Shown: positions 40,781 to 52,759 of the stretch, one piece after another
Position numbering within the stretch: the first letter of the stretch is position 1
How the letters are laid out: every line of letters begins with the position of its first letter
Assembly: GCF_932526225.1 (NCBI RefSeq)
Contig: NC_064035.1
Location: 19,519,969-19,583,968, forward strand
Length of the DNA: 64,000 nt
Direction: 5' to 3'
DNA from: Nematostella vectensis
Lineage: Eukaryota; Cnidaria; Anthozoa; Actiniaria; Edwardsiidae
Notes under the pieces: model-generated
What the model saw: the letters and a program-made list of their open reading frames with translations, nothing else
Told to the model about the DNA's origin: nothing
Databases searched by the model: none
Position numbers and translations under genes: made by a program

Positions 40781-42032
40781 TCAGTAATACGGTGATCGCA
40801 TGACACGGCTGTCCGGTTCAACGACCATTTCATAGTAGCGCATGTCCCAAGTATGGTAGTGCGGTGGTAAGTCTGGTAGGCTGTGATCACTGCTTGGAGT
40901 TCTCTGTGGAGCAGGTAAAACCCAATCCAATGCTCTTAGCAATAGACGCGGCGCTGGAAAAAAAAAATACGACATTAGCCCATGGATGTGTCTTATCGTA
41001 ATTTTATTGGGATAACCTTCCTCCTTCTGTGAGAAGGGTTCCTAAATACCCATGAGGGAGAGGAAGATGGGGAGGGGGCGTCCGAAAATTGAACAAGGAG
41101 GCACTCTTAAGGGGGGGGGAGGGGGTTCTTTCTCTTTCTCTCTTTTATTGTTATTATTATCATTATTCTACTGAAATCCTGAGGGTTGTTAAAGGGGGCG
41201 GGCACCGAAGAAGGGCTCAGGAATTTTAGTCTGGTGGAGTTTCGCAGGCCCTACCCTGAATTTTAGCAAGAAAAGTAGTCAAGTTCCCTTCGCCTTCCAC
41301 GGGGAAGGGTGGTGGACTGTCATTCGAGCCGCTTTGCGAGGAGTGAAAACATGCCTTACCATTGTTAACAGATCTGTCTGTTTGAAGGTAATCAGGTACA
41401 TAGATAGAGCTCCTCTCAACCACGACCTCATCGCTATCCACGCTCCAATCAGAGTCCAGATCCTCTTCCAGTTCGTTCCACGGCGAATGACGCTCCTGTT
41501 CTTCCATCCACTTCACCATGAACTTGTGGGCGTTAATAACCCCTCTTTGGGGAATTTTCAAGACTCTTCGCAAAGCACGGTTGGTCATTTCATTGAGCAT
41601 CTTGATGATTCTTGCGTAAAGTCGAAATGGAAAAGATACTATGATATACCAGACATAAACTGGAAACAGCACCATGCGCAGCACTGTGCACATTAACTTC
41701 CTGACTGCGCGGCTTAGCAAGAATCGTAAGTTAACCACTGCAAGCTTCACCATATAGTATGTTCCATACAGAGATATGAAGATGCCACATGTAAGCAAGA
41801 AACTGATAAACACACAAATAAGGAAAGGAATTAACGCCAGGGCGATAGTCGTGCTCTCTATACTCAACACGATGAAAAGAAAGGCAAAAAGTCCGGCTGC
41901 AGTGGTCAGAACCACGGCGGTGGACGGGACCGCAACCGTGGCGCCGAATACACTCACGAGAAGAAACGAGAAAATTGGATGGCGCCCCAAGGCAGACAGC
42001 ATCTGTGTCTTCAGCTCTTCTCTTCTTGACAT
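40781..42032 (-). CDS. Two-exon membrane protein, LDAF1/promethin-like
   Basis: Exon 1 42032-41255 and exon 2 40953-40781 join in phase (GT at 41254, AG at 40954) to 316 residues. Without the splice, exon 1 would run only to a stop at 41226. Residues about 19-110 hold closely spaced hydrophobic segments in a HPIFSFLLVSVFG...TTAAGLFAFLF pattern, reminiscent of LDAF1/promethin (TMEM159), which sits as a membrane hairpin at ER and lipid droplets with seipin. Further weaker hydrophobic stretches follow at about 115-150. The remainder is an acidic, serine-rich, probably cytosolic tail ending in Tyr-rich sequence (RYYEMVVEP). It is longer than vertebrate LDAF1. The family call rests on pattern resemblance of the hydrophobic part only; an uncharacterised membrane protein is the alternative. 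Confidence 0.6.
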
Positions 42033-42956
42033 TTTTAAAATTCTTTGGATTTAGAAAGGATGCGATTTTGTAATCGTTGTTGCAATTGAGTCGCAAGTTG
42101 CTTATGATTAATTCAATACGTATGATTAATTCAATACGTCAGAAATAGTTGTCATGTGAACCAATTATGTCTTCAGTTTGGCTAAGGATGTGTGTGACCA
42201 TGTTTGAAGAAAATAAATTTGCACTTTTTATTGAATAATTGTCGGGTGCCGAAAAATGTTTGCTTGTTACTCGTTCCATCGAATGGAAACCGCGCGCTGT
42301 TTGCTGCGCAGCGCAGTTCTGGGGACCGTTACCGTGGGTTACAGTGGCTCTCGCACACCCGAAAAAAAAAATCGAACGCACGACGAACAAATACCGACAA
42401 TAGGACGAGGCCATGCCGTGTCGCTCGGCCTATACGCGCTAGCCTGTGTAGCAAGCGAAAGGGAATGGAGAAAGAGACCGCGCGCATATCTGGAAGAAAA
42501 ACAAACAAACGAAGCAGCGCGTTCTGAATGGGATGTCATGTTCTGATCTCTACTGCAGAAAAGAAAAAAAGAGCACCGGACCCGCGAGTATTATTATCTG
42601 GTGCACCTCGTCAATTTCGAACATATGAAGAAACCATTGTCGTTTTAGGGAGGCTTTCTCCAGTGACTTAAGCTGATCAAAGTCACTGTTTTTCTCTTCT
42701 AAATACAATTCATAAAGTTTGCGAAGCACCTGCGGTACGGCAGCCCTAAAAATCGCAAGAATCGTGCAGGTTTTCCAAATAAGGAATATATTAGTTCCCT
42801 TATATGGAAGTGACCGCGTCCGGGAAAAACGACAATTTTTGGCTAAATTTTCTTAATATGTGCATGTGCGTGATTTTGCTAATGGGTGTACTTCGAATTT
42901 AAAAACGCTTGACAGCCTTTAGAGGTCAGCGCTATACAACCTACAGGCTCCTACAT
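42033..42956. other. 5' flank of the LDAF1-like gene and spacer
   Basis: An 18-bp word ATGATTAATTCAATACGT is tandemly doubled near 42105-42139. Overlapping ORFs in several frames at 42140-42550 are GC-richer but show no domain. No supported gene. Confidence 0.4.
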
Positions 42957-43249
42957 GCGGTAGGAGCACTGAGTGTTAGTGTAAATTCGCTGATAATAAA
43001 CCAAGAATGTCCCTCTACTTTAGCTAAAATGTGCCTTGTTTGTGCACCGCGCTCTCCACGTTTGATCAGAAAACCCAGTCAAGTTACGTTGCGTAATCCG
43101 AGCTACTACCCCGTGGCGCGTGAACTGTCCCCGACGCGCTAGCCGAAACGAGCCCGACTGAGAAAAAAAAATAACTAAGTCGTTTAGCTAGGGACATTCG
43201 CGGTTTATTATCAGAATTTACATACATTAACAATCACTGTTCCTACCGC
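42957..43249. mobile_element. Foldback/MITE element, about 290 bp
   Basis: The left arm (GCGGTAGGAGCACTGAGTGT..., with GATAATAAACC) and right arm (43177-43249, read inverted: GCGGTAGGAACAGTGATTGT..., with GATAATAAACCG) are diverged inverted repeats of about 70 bp. The interior contains GGACAGTTCACGCGCCACGG on the minus strand, also found at about 53728-53747. No ORF of note. Confidence 0.6.
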
Positions 43250-46200
43250 CCTCGTTCAGCGCCAAGCTAGTCCCAGTCCCGCTCCACCCTAAGTCGTTGC
43301 AAGCAACAAACAGCAAAACATATCGAACTGTTAATCAAAACTCCGTTATCCAAGGCAAGAGTTCACAGGTAATTTACATATAGACTACTTAAATTATTGA
43401 ATTTTCTAGCCTCTAAATGAGGCTATGCAAGAATTGAGTTAATCGTACTTTAGATCGTACTCTTTGAATCAGCACTTTGCGATTTTAGTTCCGCTTTGCA
43501 GGTTGGGGTGTGTATACAAGGTAAAAGGACCACGACTAAAACTTATATGAGCTTAATAATATGAACTCAGTAGAAATCTAGTAAACGATGATGATGATGA
43601 TGATATTGTTAGTATTAATTTAATCTCTGCTTTGGTTCTTGAATTGTCTCGGTCAGCTTGGAAAGTTGGTAGTTGACAAACTTTGAGATAAAAACTTTAG
43701 GTACAAGTACAAAATCCAACTCCAACTGGACTTAAAGCAGAAATAGAAGTTAGTATAACAAATTATCTTACTTAAACTCAAATGGACAAGTCATAGCCAA
43801 AACACACGTAAAACAAATAGATAATTACTTAACACCAACTCAGTATACTAGTAAGGGAAATGTATCATTAGTTTGTGAGGCTGAATTACTGATAATCATT
43901 CTTGTGGGGTTTTGATTTTAAGATGTTGAGATGGGTGAAGGCACTCTAAAGCCCATTACCTTTCCCCTGAATGTGAAGCCACCATAGCCCTATAGCCAGT
44001 ATTTCATAAAGTATCAATGTTTAAACTGCAAATACTATTCAATAATTCAAATGTTTTGACTCATTACTGGGTAACTCTCAAACATCACTAACAGTCTTTG
44101 ATCAGTCAACAAGTTTTTATTATTTTTTACTAAACCTTTGCTCGCATTAAGAACTTCTACTACTTTATTTTCTCAATACCTTAAAGCAATCTCTATTTGA
44201 ATATCCCATTTATCTATTTTTTAAAGAGTGAGTATAGCCTTAAATTGTAGCACCTTTTTAACACCTTGTATTGTATGACATCAACACCTGATTGGCATGA
44301 AGCGTATTTGGCTGAAAATAATGTAAGTAATGCAATCTGTGTTAAGCTCTAGAAAAATAAAAGGGAGTGCACCCTTCAGCCCAAAATAAACAATTTATTT
44401 TTACTTTGAATATATTAATTGCAACTAGTGAGTGAATCTGGCAATCACTGGTCAGTCGTGGCTGACCCGGCGAATAATAAAATATAATAATATATGGTGA
44501 TACATATAAATGATTAAAACACTCATCAATATTCAATAGGCATGTTGGCCAATTGGATGTCATTCTTCAGACACGTGAATAGGCTTTATACCTAGCAATA
44601 CACCCAACAAATCTAAAGCACCGGAAGGGAATTGAAATCGTCTCCAGGGAAACATTGGGGTACAAAACAATGACAGGCTAACGAACATGAAACAATATAT
44701 AAAGCTATCATTACATCATGAAGGATTATATAAAACCCTCATGACGTAATAAAGCTTTATATAATATTGCATCCAGCAGATTTTGCAAATAAACAATGAC
44801 ATACGTTAGATCACAAACAGTAAAGTACTTTATTCCTAGTAAATAGCATAGTTTACAATCTACTTTATTGTATGATTTAGATACACTTTCATAAACAGAC
44901 TCCATAATCAAACAGTGTTCAAAAGTGACTTAGCTGTTTGGTAGTCCAAGAGTCCATTTGCCAGATGGCAGCTTCATTTTGCTCAGACAATCGCCTATTT
45001 CTTCTTTTTTCTAAGCCATTGTCACACTGTCTTTGACCATTTTCGACTCACATGATTATGTTCAAACTGAGAATAAAGAAAGTCAGAATGATTTAAAACC
45101 TGAATGAAACAGTATAAACACCGAGAACTTTATATGTACAGTACTAATCTTGGGTCATTTTGCTAAGCGAGTTGGACTGTGTTTCGTAATTAGATTGAAT
45201 AAAGTCCAGTTGCTAGTGTATAGAGGCTTCTCGGTGGATATTTTGTGCTGTCGGCCTTGTTTTTTAAAGATTTCAGTTTCCAATTATTTGACGTTTTTGT
45301 CCTTGACTAGTGCTTGACTAGCAAGTCAGTTTATGTAAAACTGCGTGCTGTTTGCCCGCGATCTAATGACGTTAGTTTTGTTTATTGTTCTACATGGTTT
45401 TTTACCAAATTCCGGTAGTCTTTTTAATGACAAATCAAAAGCTATTGTTTTTCTTTTCCATCGCGATTGATCAACATGCCTATTGAATATTGATGAGAAT
45501 TTTAAGCCATTCCAAACACTCGAAGATTGTGTTTTAAATAGTACATAAATGATGAATATATATAAGCAAAAAAATAAATATATAAATGAATGAATGAATA
45601 ATTTAACTTAAACAATGTAACTCCCATTATAAAATTTTCTACAACATTTATTCATTTATTTTTATTGAAAATTGACCCAATAGGGTAGGGTTTTTTACCC
45701 TCTCTGTCCAAAACGGCTACATATTTCAAGCTCCTCCGTCCTAAACCTTGGCTCAGGTGTATTTGGATCTTTTTGCAATTGCTTGTCCTTTGGTACTAAA
45801 CCATTTCTAATTCAACACTCACTAGTAAAACTTTTGTCCTATTCTAATTTGCTCTTATAACTAGGACATGAAAACCTCAATGAGGCAAGATGCATTCTTT
45901 TATTTTTTACTTTAATTGTGTGTATTTTTGGGCAAGGTTTTTTTTTTAATTCCATGCTTTCACTCAAATCTGTTGACTGGCTAGAGTGACTGGTGAAGGA
46001 GATGAGGTTGTTTTTGTATACTATTTTATCCAATTTTTTGAATCTCTTGTAATCAAGAAACAGTAAATTTCAGTTTGGGGTGAGGGGAGCTCATTCAATT
46101 CTTGGTTTTATTCCAAGTACTTCAGCTCTATACAAATAGTTGTCATATCATGGTCTTGAATTCAAACATGGAGGTGAAGGGACTGGAAATACAACTGCGC

Positions 46201-47032
46201 TCTGATTGGCTAATCACTTCATAACTTTCAGAACTCTACATGAAATAACCCACAAAATATCTTACTTGCTACAACATTATTTTAATTATGAGCAAGAGTA
46301 AGTTTGCCCTGCAATGTCTTGTGCTTAGGAGGGTGCTTATATTTAAAGGGACACTTGATTGTGAGACACTTGAAAGGGGTGCTAAATTCAAAGTGGGGCA
46401 CTTAAATGAGGGCTTAGCTTGGTGCTAAAGCAAGCATTTACAGTATCTTGTAAAATGAAATTGTTGGTTAAACCATTGACACCTCAACCATCTTGTACCG
46501 GCCGTGAGAAGTTCCACAACCCAAAAAAATTCATAAATGCAAAATTAACACAATAAGATCAAGATAGGCATCAGTCTAAGGGATAAGTTGTCTTGAAGTT
46601 ATGCATAATTCGTATGATTCCATGGAAACCAATTCCTTCGGTAGCGTAGAGGGAAATGCCAAATTGAAAACTTATTGTCTAGTGGAAAGAAATGGTTTTC
46701 TCCTTCTTGTTGTACCTCTGTAAATTGATAATGTCATATCGTCTGATCATGACAGGGCCGTAGCGGACATCAAACTGGAGGCACGATACAAGGGTGAAAG
46801 AAAACTCGAGGGGGCACAGCCACGCTCCTACTGGTTATTCCTTTTATAATTTCTAGAGAAAAGAACTGGGGGACACGACACCTCCCCCCCCCGGCCCTTA
46901 AGGGGCTTACGGTGCTGCATGAGACTTGAACTATCTTGCATAACTATGATAATGTAAGGCTGATCTAAAGTTGTTCCCACATAAAAAGCCTCTATGATAT
47001 TTTTTTGAACGATATCTATTCGTCTTTTCTCA
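43250..47032. other. Intergenic stretch without a supported gene
   Basis: AT-rich. A (GAT)n run lies at 43588-43604. An imperfect palindrome of about 78 bp lies at 44692-44769 (ATATAAAGCTATCATTACAT... against its inverted partner). No exon chain or RNA gene was recognised. A splice acceptor TTTTCTCAG ending at 47032 suggests that a 5' UTR exon of the downstream gene lies somewhere in this stretch. Confidence 0.4.
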
Positions 47033-47064
47033 GATTGGCAACTGTCAGTGAACACGTACTCAAG

Positions 47065-50000
47065 ATGTCTGAGATCATTGACTGCATGGTGTGGGTTGTG
47101 CAGAAGACCTGCTGGAGCATGTGGAAGTTCACAGAGTTTTTAGGATTACGCATTCTCGACCTGTTTGGGTTGATATTTAACACGTTGGCTTGTTTAACGG
47201 TCATCCGACTGCCTTGTATGGTCCGACAATTTGCCGAAATGGATTCAATGTGGGAATGGCGATCCATAGGATTTTTACAATTTTTCATATTTCTCATTGA
47301 TATTCCTGTCATTATTATGGGCCTGATTTCAATAGCGATAACGTTCGGTGTCATTCTCATACCATTCTTCATCAAGCTGAATGAAGAGGACGTCAAATGT
47401 GACTACTGTACAAAAAAGGGTAACCTTTACTTTGGAGGGTTTAAGTTGCGAGGCATAGTCATTTCGTATTTCTTTCGTTTGATGTGCGATATTTTCTGTT
47501 TGCCTCTTGGTCTTATTTGCTTTTTCTCGTGGAGGCACAAAACCTTCGTAAGGGAAATAAAAGAAAGTAAGGATTGGGAAAGTATGGCTTGGAGAAAAGT
47601 CAGTATAATCCAGTTTCTGAATTTACTTCTTGACATTCCTTGTCTCCTTATTTGGCTTGTCGTCATGGTTACGTGGCGTGCACCATTAGCAATTGTTAGA
47701 GTGAAGAACTATGATTCTGGCGACAAGAAGTGGGACATAATCAGACTTGAAGCATTTCGCCAATTTGCGTTTCTCTTCGCCGACGTCTTCTTCATCGTGC
47801 TGTTTCTCATAACTATGGTGACTTGGAGGGGTCCTTTGATGCTGCATGCATTGTGTCACGCCGAAGATGATGAGGGGGATATCGATGAATGGACCTACAA
47901 GACCATTGTTGCTTACCAGGCGGGACTTATCATAGTGGACATACCTTGCATTATTTGTGCCTTCATTGTCTTTGTGACTTTGTGGCGCGTGCCAAGTTTT
48001 GTTAGGCACTGCAAGAAAAATGAGTGGAAGTTACGGAAGAATTGCTTGAGACAGTTTGCTCTATTAGCAAGAGATGTTGGCTTGTTGCTGCTAAACATAA
48101 TCTGTCTTGTTCTAACCATAGTCTGCTTATTGACACTTTGGCGGGCATACCCACTTCTTCGCGATTTACGGAAGTACTTCAAGCAAAGGTCTCATGTAAA
48201 GTTGGAGGACAGCACCGGGAATGTTGAGACGGGAGAAGGGCCCAATGCTCGTCAAGCTCGAAAAGCAATGAAATCTAAAAAAGCCCGATTCACATGGAAA
48301 ATTCGCTTTGCTGCATTTAAACACTTCATGTTCCTGTTTATTGACATTCCTGCTATAGCAGCGTCGTTTATTATCCTCGCTACTGTTGTCCGCCTCCCAA
48401 AACTGCTCTCGAAACTTATTCAGGCTGGTAACTTCTATATGGAATTTTCGATGATTGTTTTCACGCAACTTGGCAAATTGGTAGTCGACTTGGTGTTCCT
48501 CCTTCTGTTTATCGTGTTGATGATATTGAGGCCGATTCAGTCTTGGGTTCATCTACTGGAAGACGAGGATCATCGTCGTTGCCGAGAGCTGCGGTTTTAC
48601 ATGCAATGGGTTCCCGACATACTGAACAAACGCCACCAAATGTACAGAGAAGTGGAGGAGGTCTTCTCGTCTTGCCTCAAGGAAAAGAAACTTGTGCGAG
48701 ATGTCAGAACAAGATTATCACTTGTGAATGCGGAGTTCCTTAAGGATCTACAGTGGGTCCGTGACAAGGTCAAGAAGCACGAGCTAGATGAAGAGTATGG
48801 TCACTTGATCCATGTGGTACAATTCTACGAAGGCAAGAGGGCTTACAAGATGTCAAGGCTGTATGAGTGTGAACTAAACTACCTTCGACGTCCAAACATA
48901 GCTGCTCATAATCAGAATCTCGCAAAGTTCAAAAATGAAATGTTACGACTTGAGTCTCAAATCGGCTCTGCAATTCGGGCTGTTGAAGAGTTCCAGGTTC
49001 CCAAAGTACCGCTCTGGGTCGAGGAATGTGGGCTTCGCACACGCACGCGCAGAGAAACCCAGCGTGTGTTGGTCAAATGTCTTCCAAGTGGAAGATTCCT
49101 GAACACAATCCTTATTATCCTCAACCTCATTCTAATCTACCGTGGTCCTGCACTCATTGTTGACCTGTACCGTCGATGGTATGATCGTAGAAAGATAGTG
49201 TTTGATTCCCTCCGCGAATATCTAAAGGACTTTCTCACTGTGTTAATTATCATCCTGGTCATCTTTTCATTGTACAGGGCTCCCTTTCTCTTAGTGGAAA
49301 TCGGCAATGACGTTGTTATGAAGAGAAGCTGGAAAGCAGTAAGAAAGACAGTAAGGCGATACCCACCACAACTAGGCCAGGACTTGGTTGAGTTTTTCTT
49401 GATGCTGTTCAGCTGGGAAACAGTGAGATTCACCTTCACTGCAATTCTATTTGGAATCCTCATGCCTGCCCATCTGTTCCTGACGGTAATGAAGTTCCTG
49501 TTCGGTAAGGGATGCTGTGCCATATGGTGGACCATCGTCTCATATGTTGCATTCCTAGGATTCCCATTCCTTTTGTCATATAACTTAGCGCAGATGATGG
49601 TTACAAGTGGACAAGGATCGGCTGTACCCATCGCAATCGGGGTGTTCTTCGCCTTTTTAATGCTCTTCCTCGTACTCGCCGCAGTTCTTACATTCCGAAA
49701 TCGCGAGGAGAGTTTCTCGGTTCGACCCAAAGGGTACGACTACGTGCGGTTTAACTGGTCCAACGCCCATGTCATTATATTTGAGATCGTGGAGTTTCTC
49801 CAGTTGCTGTCACTGGTGTTCATTGTCGCGGATACGCCTATGTATGGCTCAGGTATACTCAGAGAAGCATCGAGGTATTTATTGCTCGACTTCGCCACAT
49901 TAGAGGTCAAGTTCTGGTTGGCGACTGTTTTGTTCGTCTGCTGGTTCTTTGTCTGCGGATTGCCTGTTATATTAGAGCAAGTTGTCGGGTCTTTCGACGA

Positions 50001-52338
50001 AGGCACGTTCGCCAAGCAAGTCTCTTGGTCTCTTCTGGTGTCGCTTTTGAGTAATACGTTGTTTGTGACAGTAATTGAGAGTTTTCTGTCATTCGTTGCA
50101 TGTAGCTACAACGTCGCATGCCCCAGGAACAACTCGAACCACACAATAAACACCTCCTTATTGCTCCATAACGCACCGGTCAATGCTTCCACACCGCACT
50201 GCGCAAGTGCAATCTTGATCGACGACCCTCGCATTGAATGCTGGGCAGGTGACCACAGGGGTACCGCAGTGTTCGGACTTCTGGCTCTAGTTTGGTACGC
50301 GACTACGTCAATTATTTTCGGCTCTCGTTACGGCGACTCTGACCACCCGAGTCAAGACCTCAAGTTTTCTCCAATCTACAACGTGTTCATTAACTTTGCT
50401 AAGGCAGTGATGGTAGGCGTGACAATTCTTGCAGTCACCCGCCCTTATCTCGTGTTTGGCCTGCTGATTTTTCTCAACGTGTGCGCGCTGCTATTCACGT
50501 TGGCCTTCAACAGGGCAGTGGGGTTTAGCTTGTCTAACTCATTTGTGCTCGTGTTATGGCGTTCCGTCACATTTGTCTGTTCTGCGATTGCAGCCGTATC
50601 CGCTATTATCGCATTCATGATAAACGATCACGAATCTTATATACCCCTGGGCATATTCCTCGGAGGCACCCTACTTGTGCTAGTAGTAGCTATAGTCGTA
50701 TCGGTATTGCGTGTGGTTCGGAGGGTTTTTACTCCAGTGGAACAGCAACGCAAGGAATTCAGAGCGCAACTACAGAGCCTTGAAGCAAGACTCTCACAGG
50801 AAAACCAAATGGTTAACTCGTGGTCGAAACGGACGAAACAGTGGAAGCGATTGGTAAAGAATGTATACGAGGCACAAAAGAACGACGAGCAACTGGCGGA
50901 CCGTCATGCAATGTTTGAGTTTCCTGAGGAGATTCTACCTCCTCCAGATCAAGACGCATACGACTTCCAGCCTCCTCCTCTTCCAGTCGAGAATCACGGT
51001 CCTCTTACTGAGGGGATCCCTGACGAGGCCGAGCTTCCCCCACCTCCTAACTACCAGGATCTATTCCCACACATCATGGGGCCCTATGGTCCCGTCGAGC
51101 CTCCTTCCTATTCAGAGCTAGGGCCACCTCCTGCTTACTCTCCAAGCGATATCCCCTCTTCAGAGCCCCAGTATGAGCATAAGAGTCACTCATCAGAGGG
51201 CGTGGCAAGTGATTTGGGACTAGGGCTTGAGACAGTGCCTTTATATGAGGTAAGACAATTGAGAGCATACAGCTCAAATGTAGTGAATGTCAGAATCCCA
51301 TACAAAAATACCCGCGAGTACAAGAAGCTTCCTTTTTGGAATTAGCTTAAAAACATGTTCTTGTCTAAATTGTTGTTTATATAATGCTGCCCTCGGGTGG
51401 TTTCGCCTGCCCCTTTTAGCAAACCGTGATATGTTGTGTTACTGCATTACTAAAAGATATTTGATGTTTCACAGGGGAGTGATGCATATCAGGGCGCACC
51501 TTATGACAGCGTCCTCTTCCTGGAATCTCATCTTGACGCGCCCTCACGGCCTTCCCGGGAGGCTGACCCGGTCCTGGGGATGGAGTGCAATGGCAAAAAT
51601 CTCCTCCTTGCGCTGGAGCAGAACATTCATTATTCCGCATTCTCCTACGCCTTCATCGCGCAACTTCCGGTTTGGCGATCCACCGTCGCATGCGCTAATT
51701 GGACAAGGCTTCTTGAGTGTCTGCGTACCCTGAAGGCCGGTCTGACCGGGAATTTCAATTCCCCCACGTCCATTGACGTGTCCTGTGCCGATATAAGTGT
51801 TTTGATTCACCGTCTCGCGCCAGATCCCGACCGTGAGCAACCTCCTGTCTTTGTCCCAGAATCACGTGACCCTGAAGTAATAAGAGCCCAGTCTGACGCG
51901 GAGAGGTCCCGACTTCTAGAAGATGTATCTTGTATGGAGCAGTTCGGGGAGAAGTGGGCAGCAGTGCTGGATAAAGTTCTTCCAACCAAGCCGGTGTTTC
52001 GAAAGTGCTACTGGGACGACAGCGAAGGAAGGGCGTTCGAGATTCATTTGCGTCGTGCTATCAAAGGCACAATTGTCAGCGTCGGGCCCCGAGGAGTAAA
52101 GCTCGCCAAGGGGGCCTCACTGCAGATACCTAAGGTTGTGAAAGGACAATTTGTCACTCCAGATACTGTGACATTCTCCAAAGGCTGTGAGCCGAAAGGC
52201 AGTAAAGGCCCAGTCGCAGTGTTGGTGAAAGAGCTTGGAATCCTGGAAACGGAATCCAAGACTTATATCACCACGCAAGGAAAGAGGCTGGCGTATGACA
52301 AAGCCTTGGACTGTCTGCACGAGGTGGACTGGAGGTGA
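47065..52338 (+). CDS. Giant multipass membrane protein with tandem membrane modules and PPxY tail, unknown family
   Basis: Exon 1 47065-51249 (donor GTAAGA) and exon 2 51475-52338 join in phase to 1,682 residues. Reading through the donor would end at 51345. The ATG at 47065 (MSEIIDCMVW) follows an acceptor-like site at 47032, implying a 5' UTR exon upstream. The first third is at least nine repeats of one module: basic/aromatic residues, QF or similar, a membrane helix with Asp-Ile-Pro, a second hydrophobic helix, then VTWRxP and a basic loop (for example FRQFAFLFADVFF, LLDIPCLLIWLVVMVTWRAP). Two more (IYRGPALIV, LYRAPFLLV) follow a soluble helical insert at about 49000. The second half has more helices and a loop with several N-glycosylation sequons near 50130-50200. 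The cytosolic tail has PPNY, PPSY and PPAY motifs (51043, 51100, 51127), which bind WW domains of NEDD4-type ligases. Exon 2 encodes a soluble region I cannot place. Function unknown. Confidence 0.85.
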
Positions 52339-52353
52339 TAAACTTATTATCAA

Positions 52354-52359
52354 TAATAA
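52354..52359 (+). terminator. Candidate polyadenylation signal of the giant membrane protein gene
   Basis: AATAAA 16 nt after the stop at 52338. A second AATAAA lies in the 52718-52726 stretch and may be the functional one, giving a 3' UTR of about 400 nt. Confidence 0.4.
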
Positions 52360-52759
52360 AAGAACAGATGATACCATGGGAAGTTCATGGAGCGAGAACG
52401 TCCTATACCCTGGAGACTGAGAACTCAGACGTGTTAAGGGTCTTCAGTGCTTCGACCAAAACCGCACATATTTTAATATTTAAAAATATCTTTGTTCGAG
52501 AGGACACCCAGAAGAGTTTAAGGGCTTTGGAGGTGTTTTTAAGTGTCTTTAGAACCTCGACCGATAGTGTCGAGCGCGCTGTTTTGGGTGCCCTGGTTTA
52601 GAAGCTTTAGAAAGTTGTAGATAGTTAAATTTTGTATAACATCAAAGTTAAATTTATATTTTTTAAATGGAAATTAACGCGAACATAGCCAGCGTATTAT
52701 TGTTAATTGTTATCTCTAAATAAATAATTCGCAATAAGTAAACCTTCGGACTATGCACC

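Noticed and set aside
42140..42550. Overlapping ORFs on both strands upstream of the LDAF1-like gene
   Set aside because: No domain, no splice partners, and competing frames over the same GC-richer promoter-like sequence.
49137..49730. Minus-strand 197-codon ORF inside the giant membrane protein gene
   Set aside because: Antisense shadow of a long real coding exon; basic low-quality composition, no domain.
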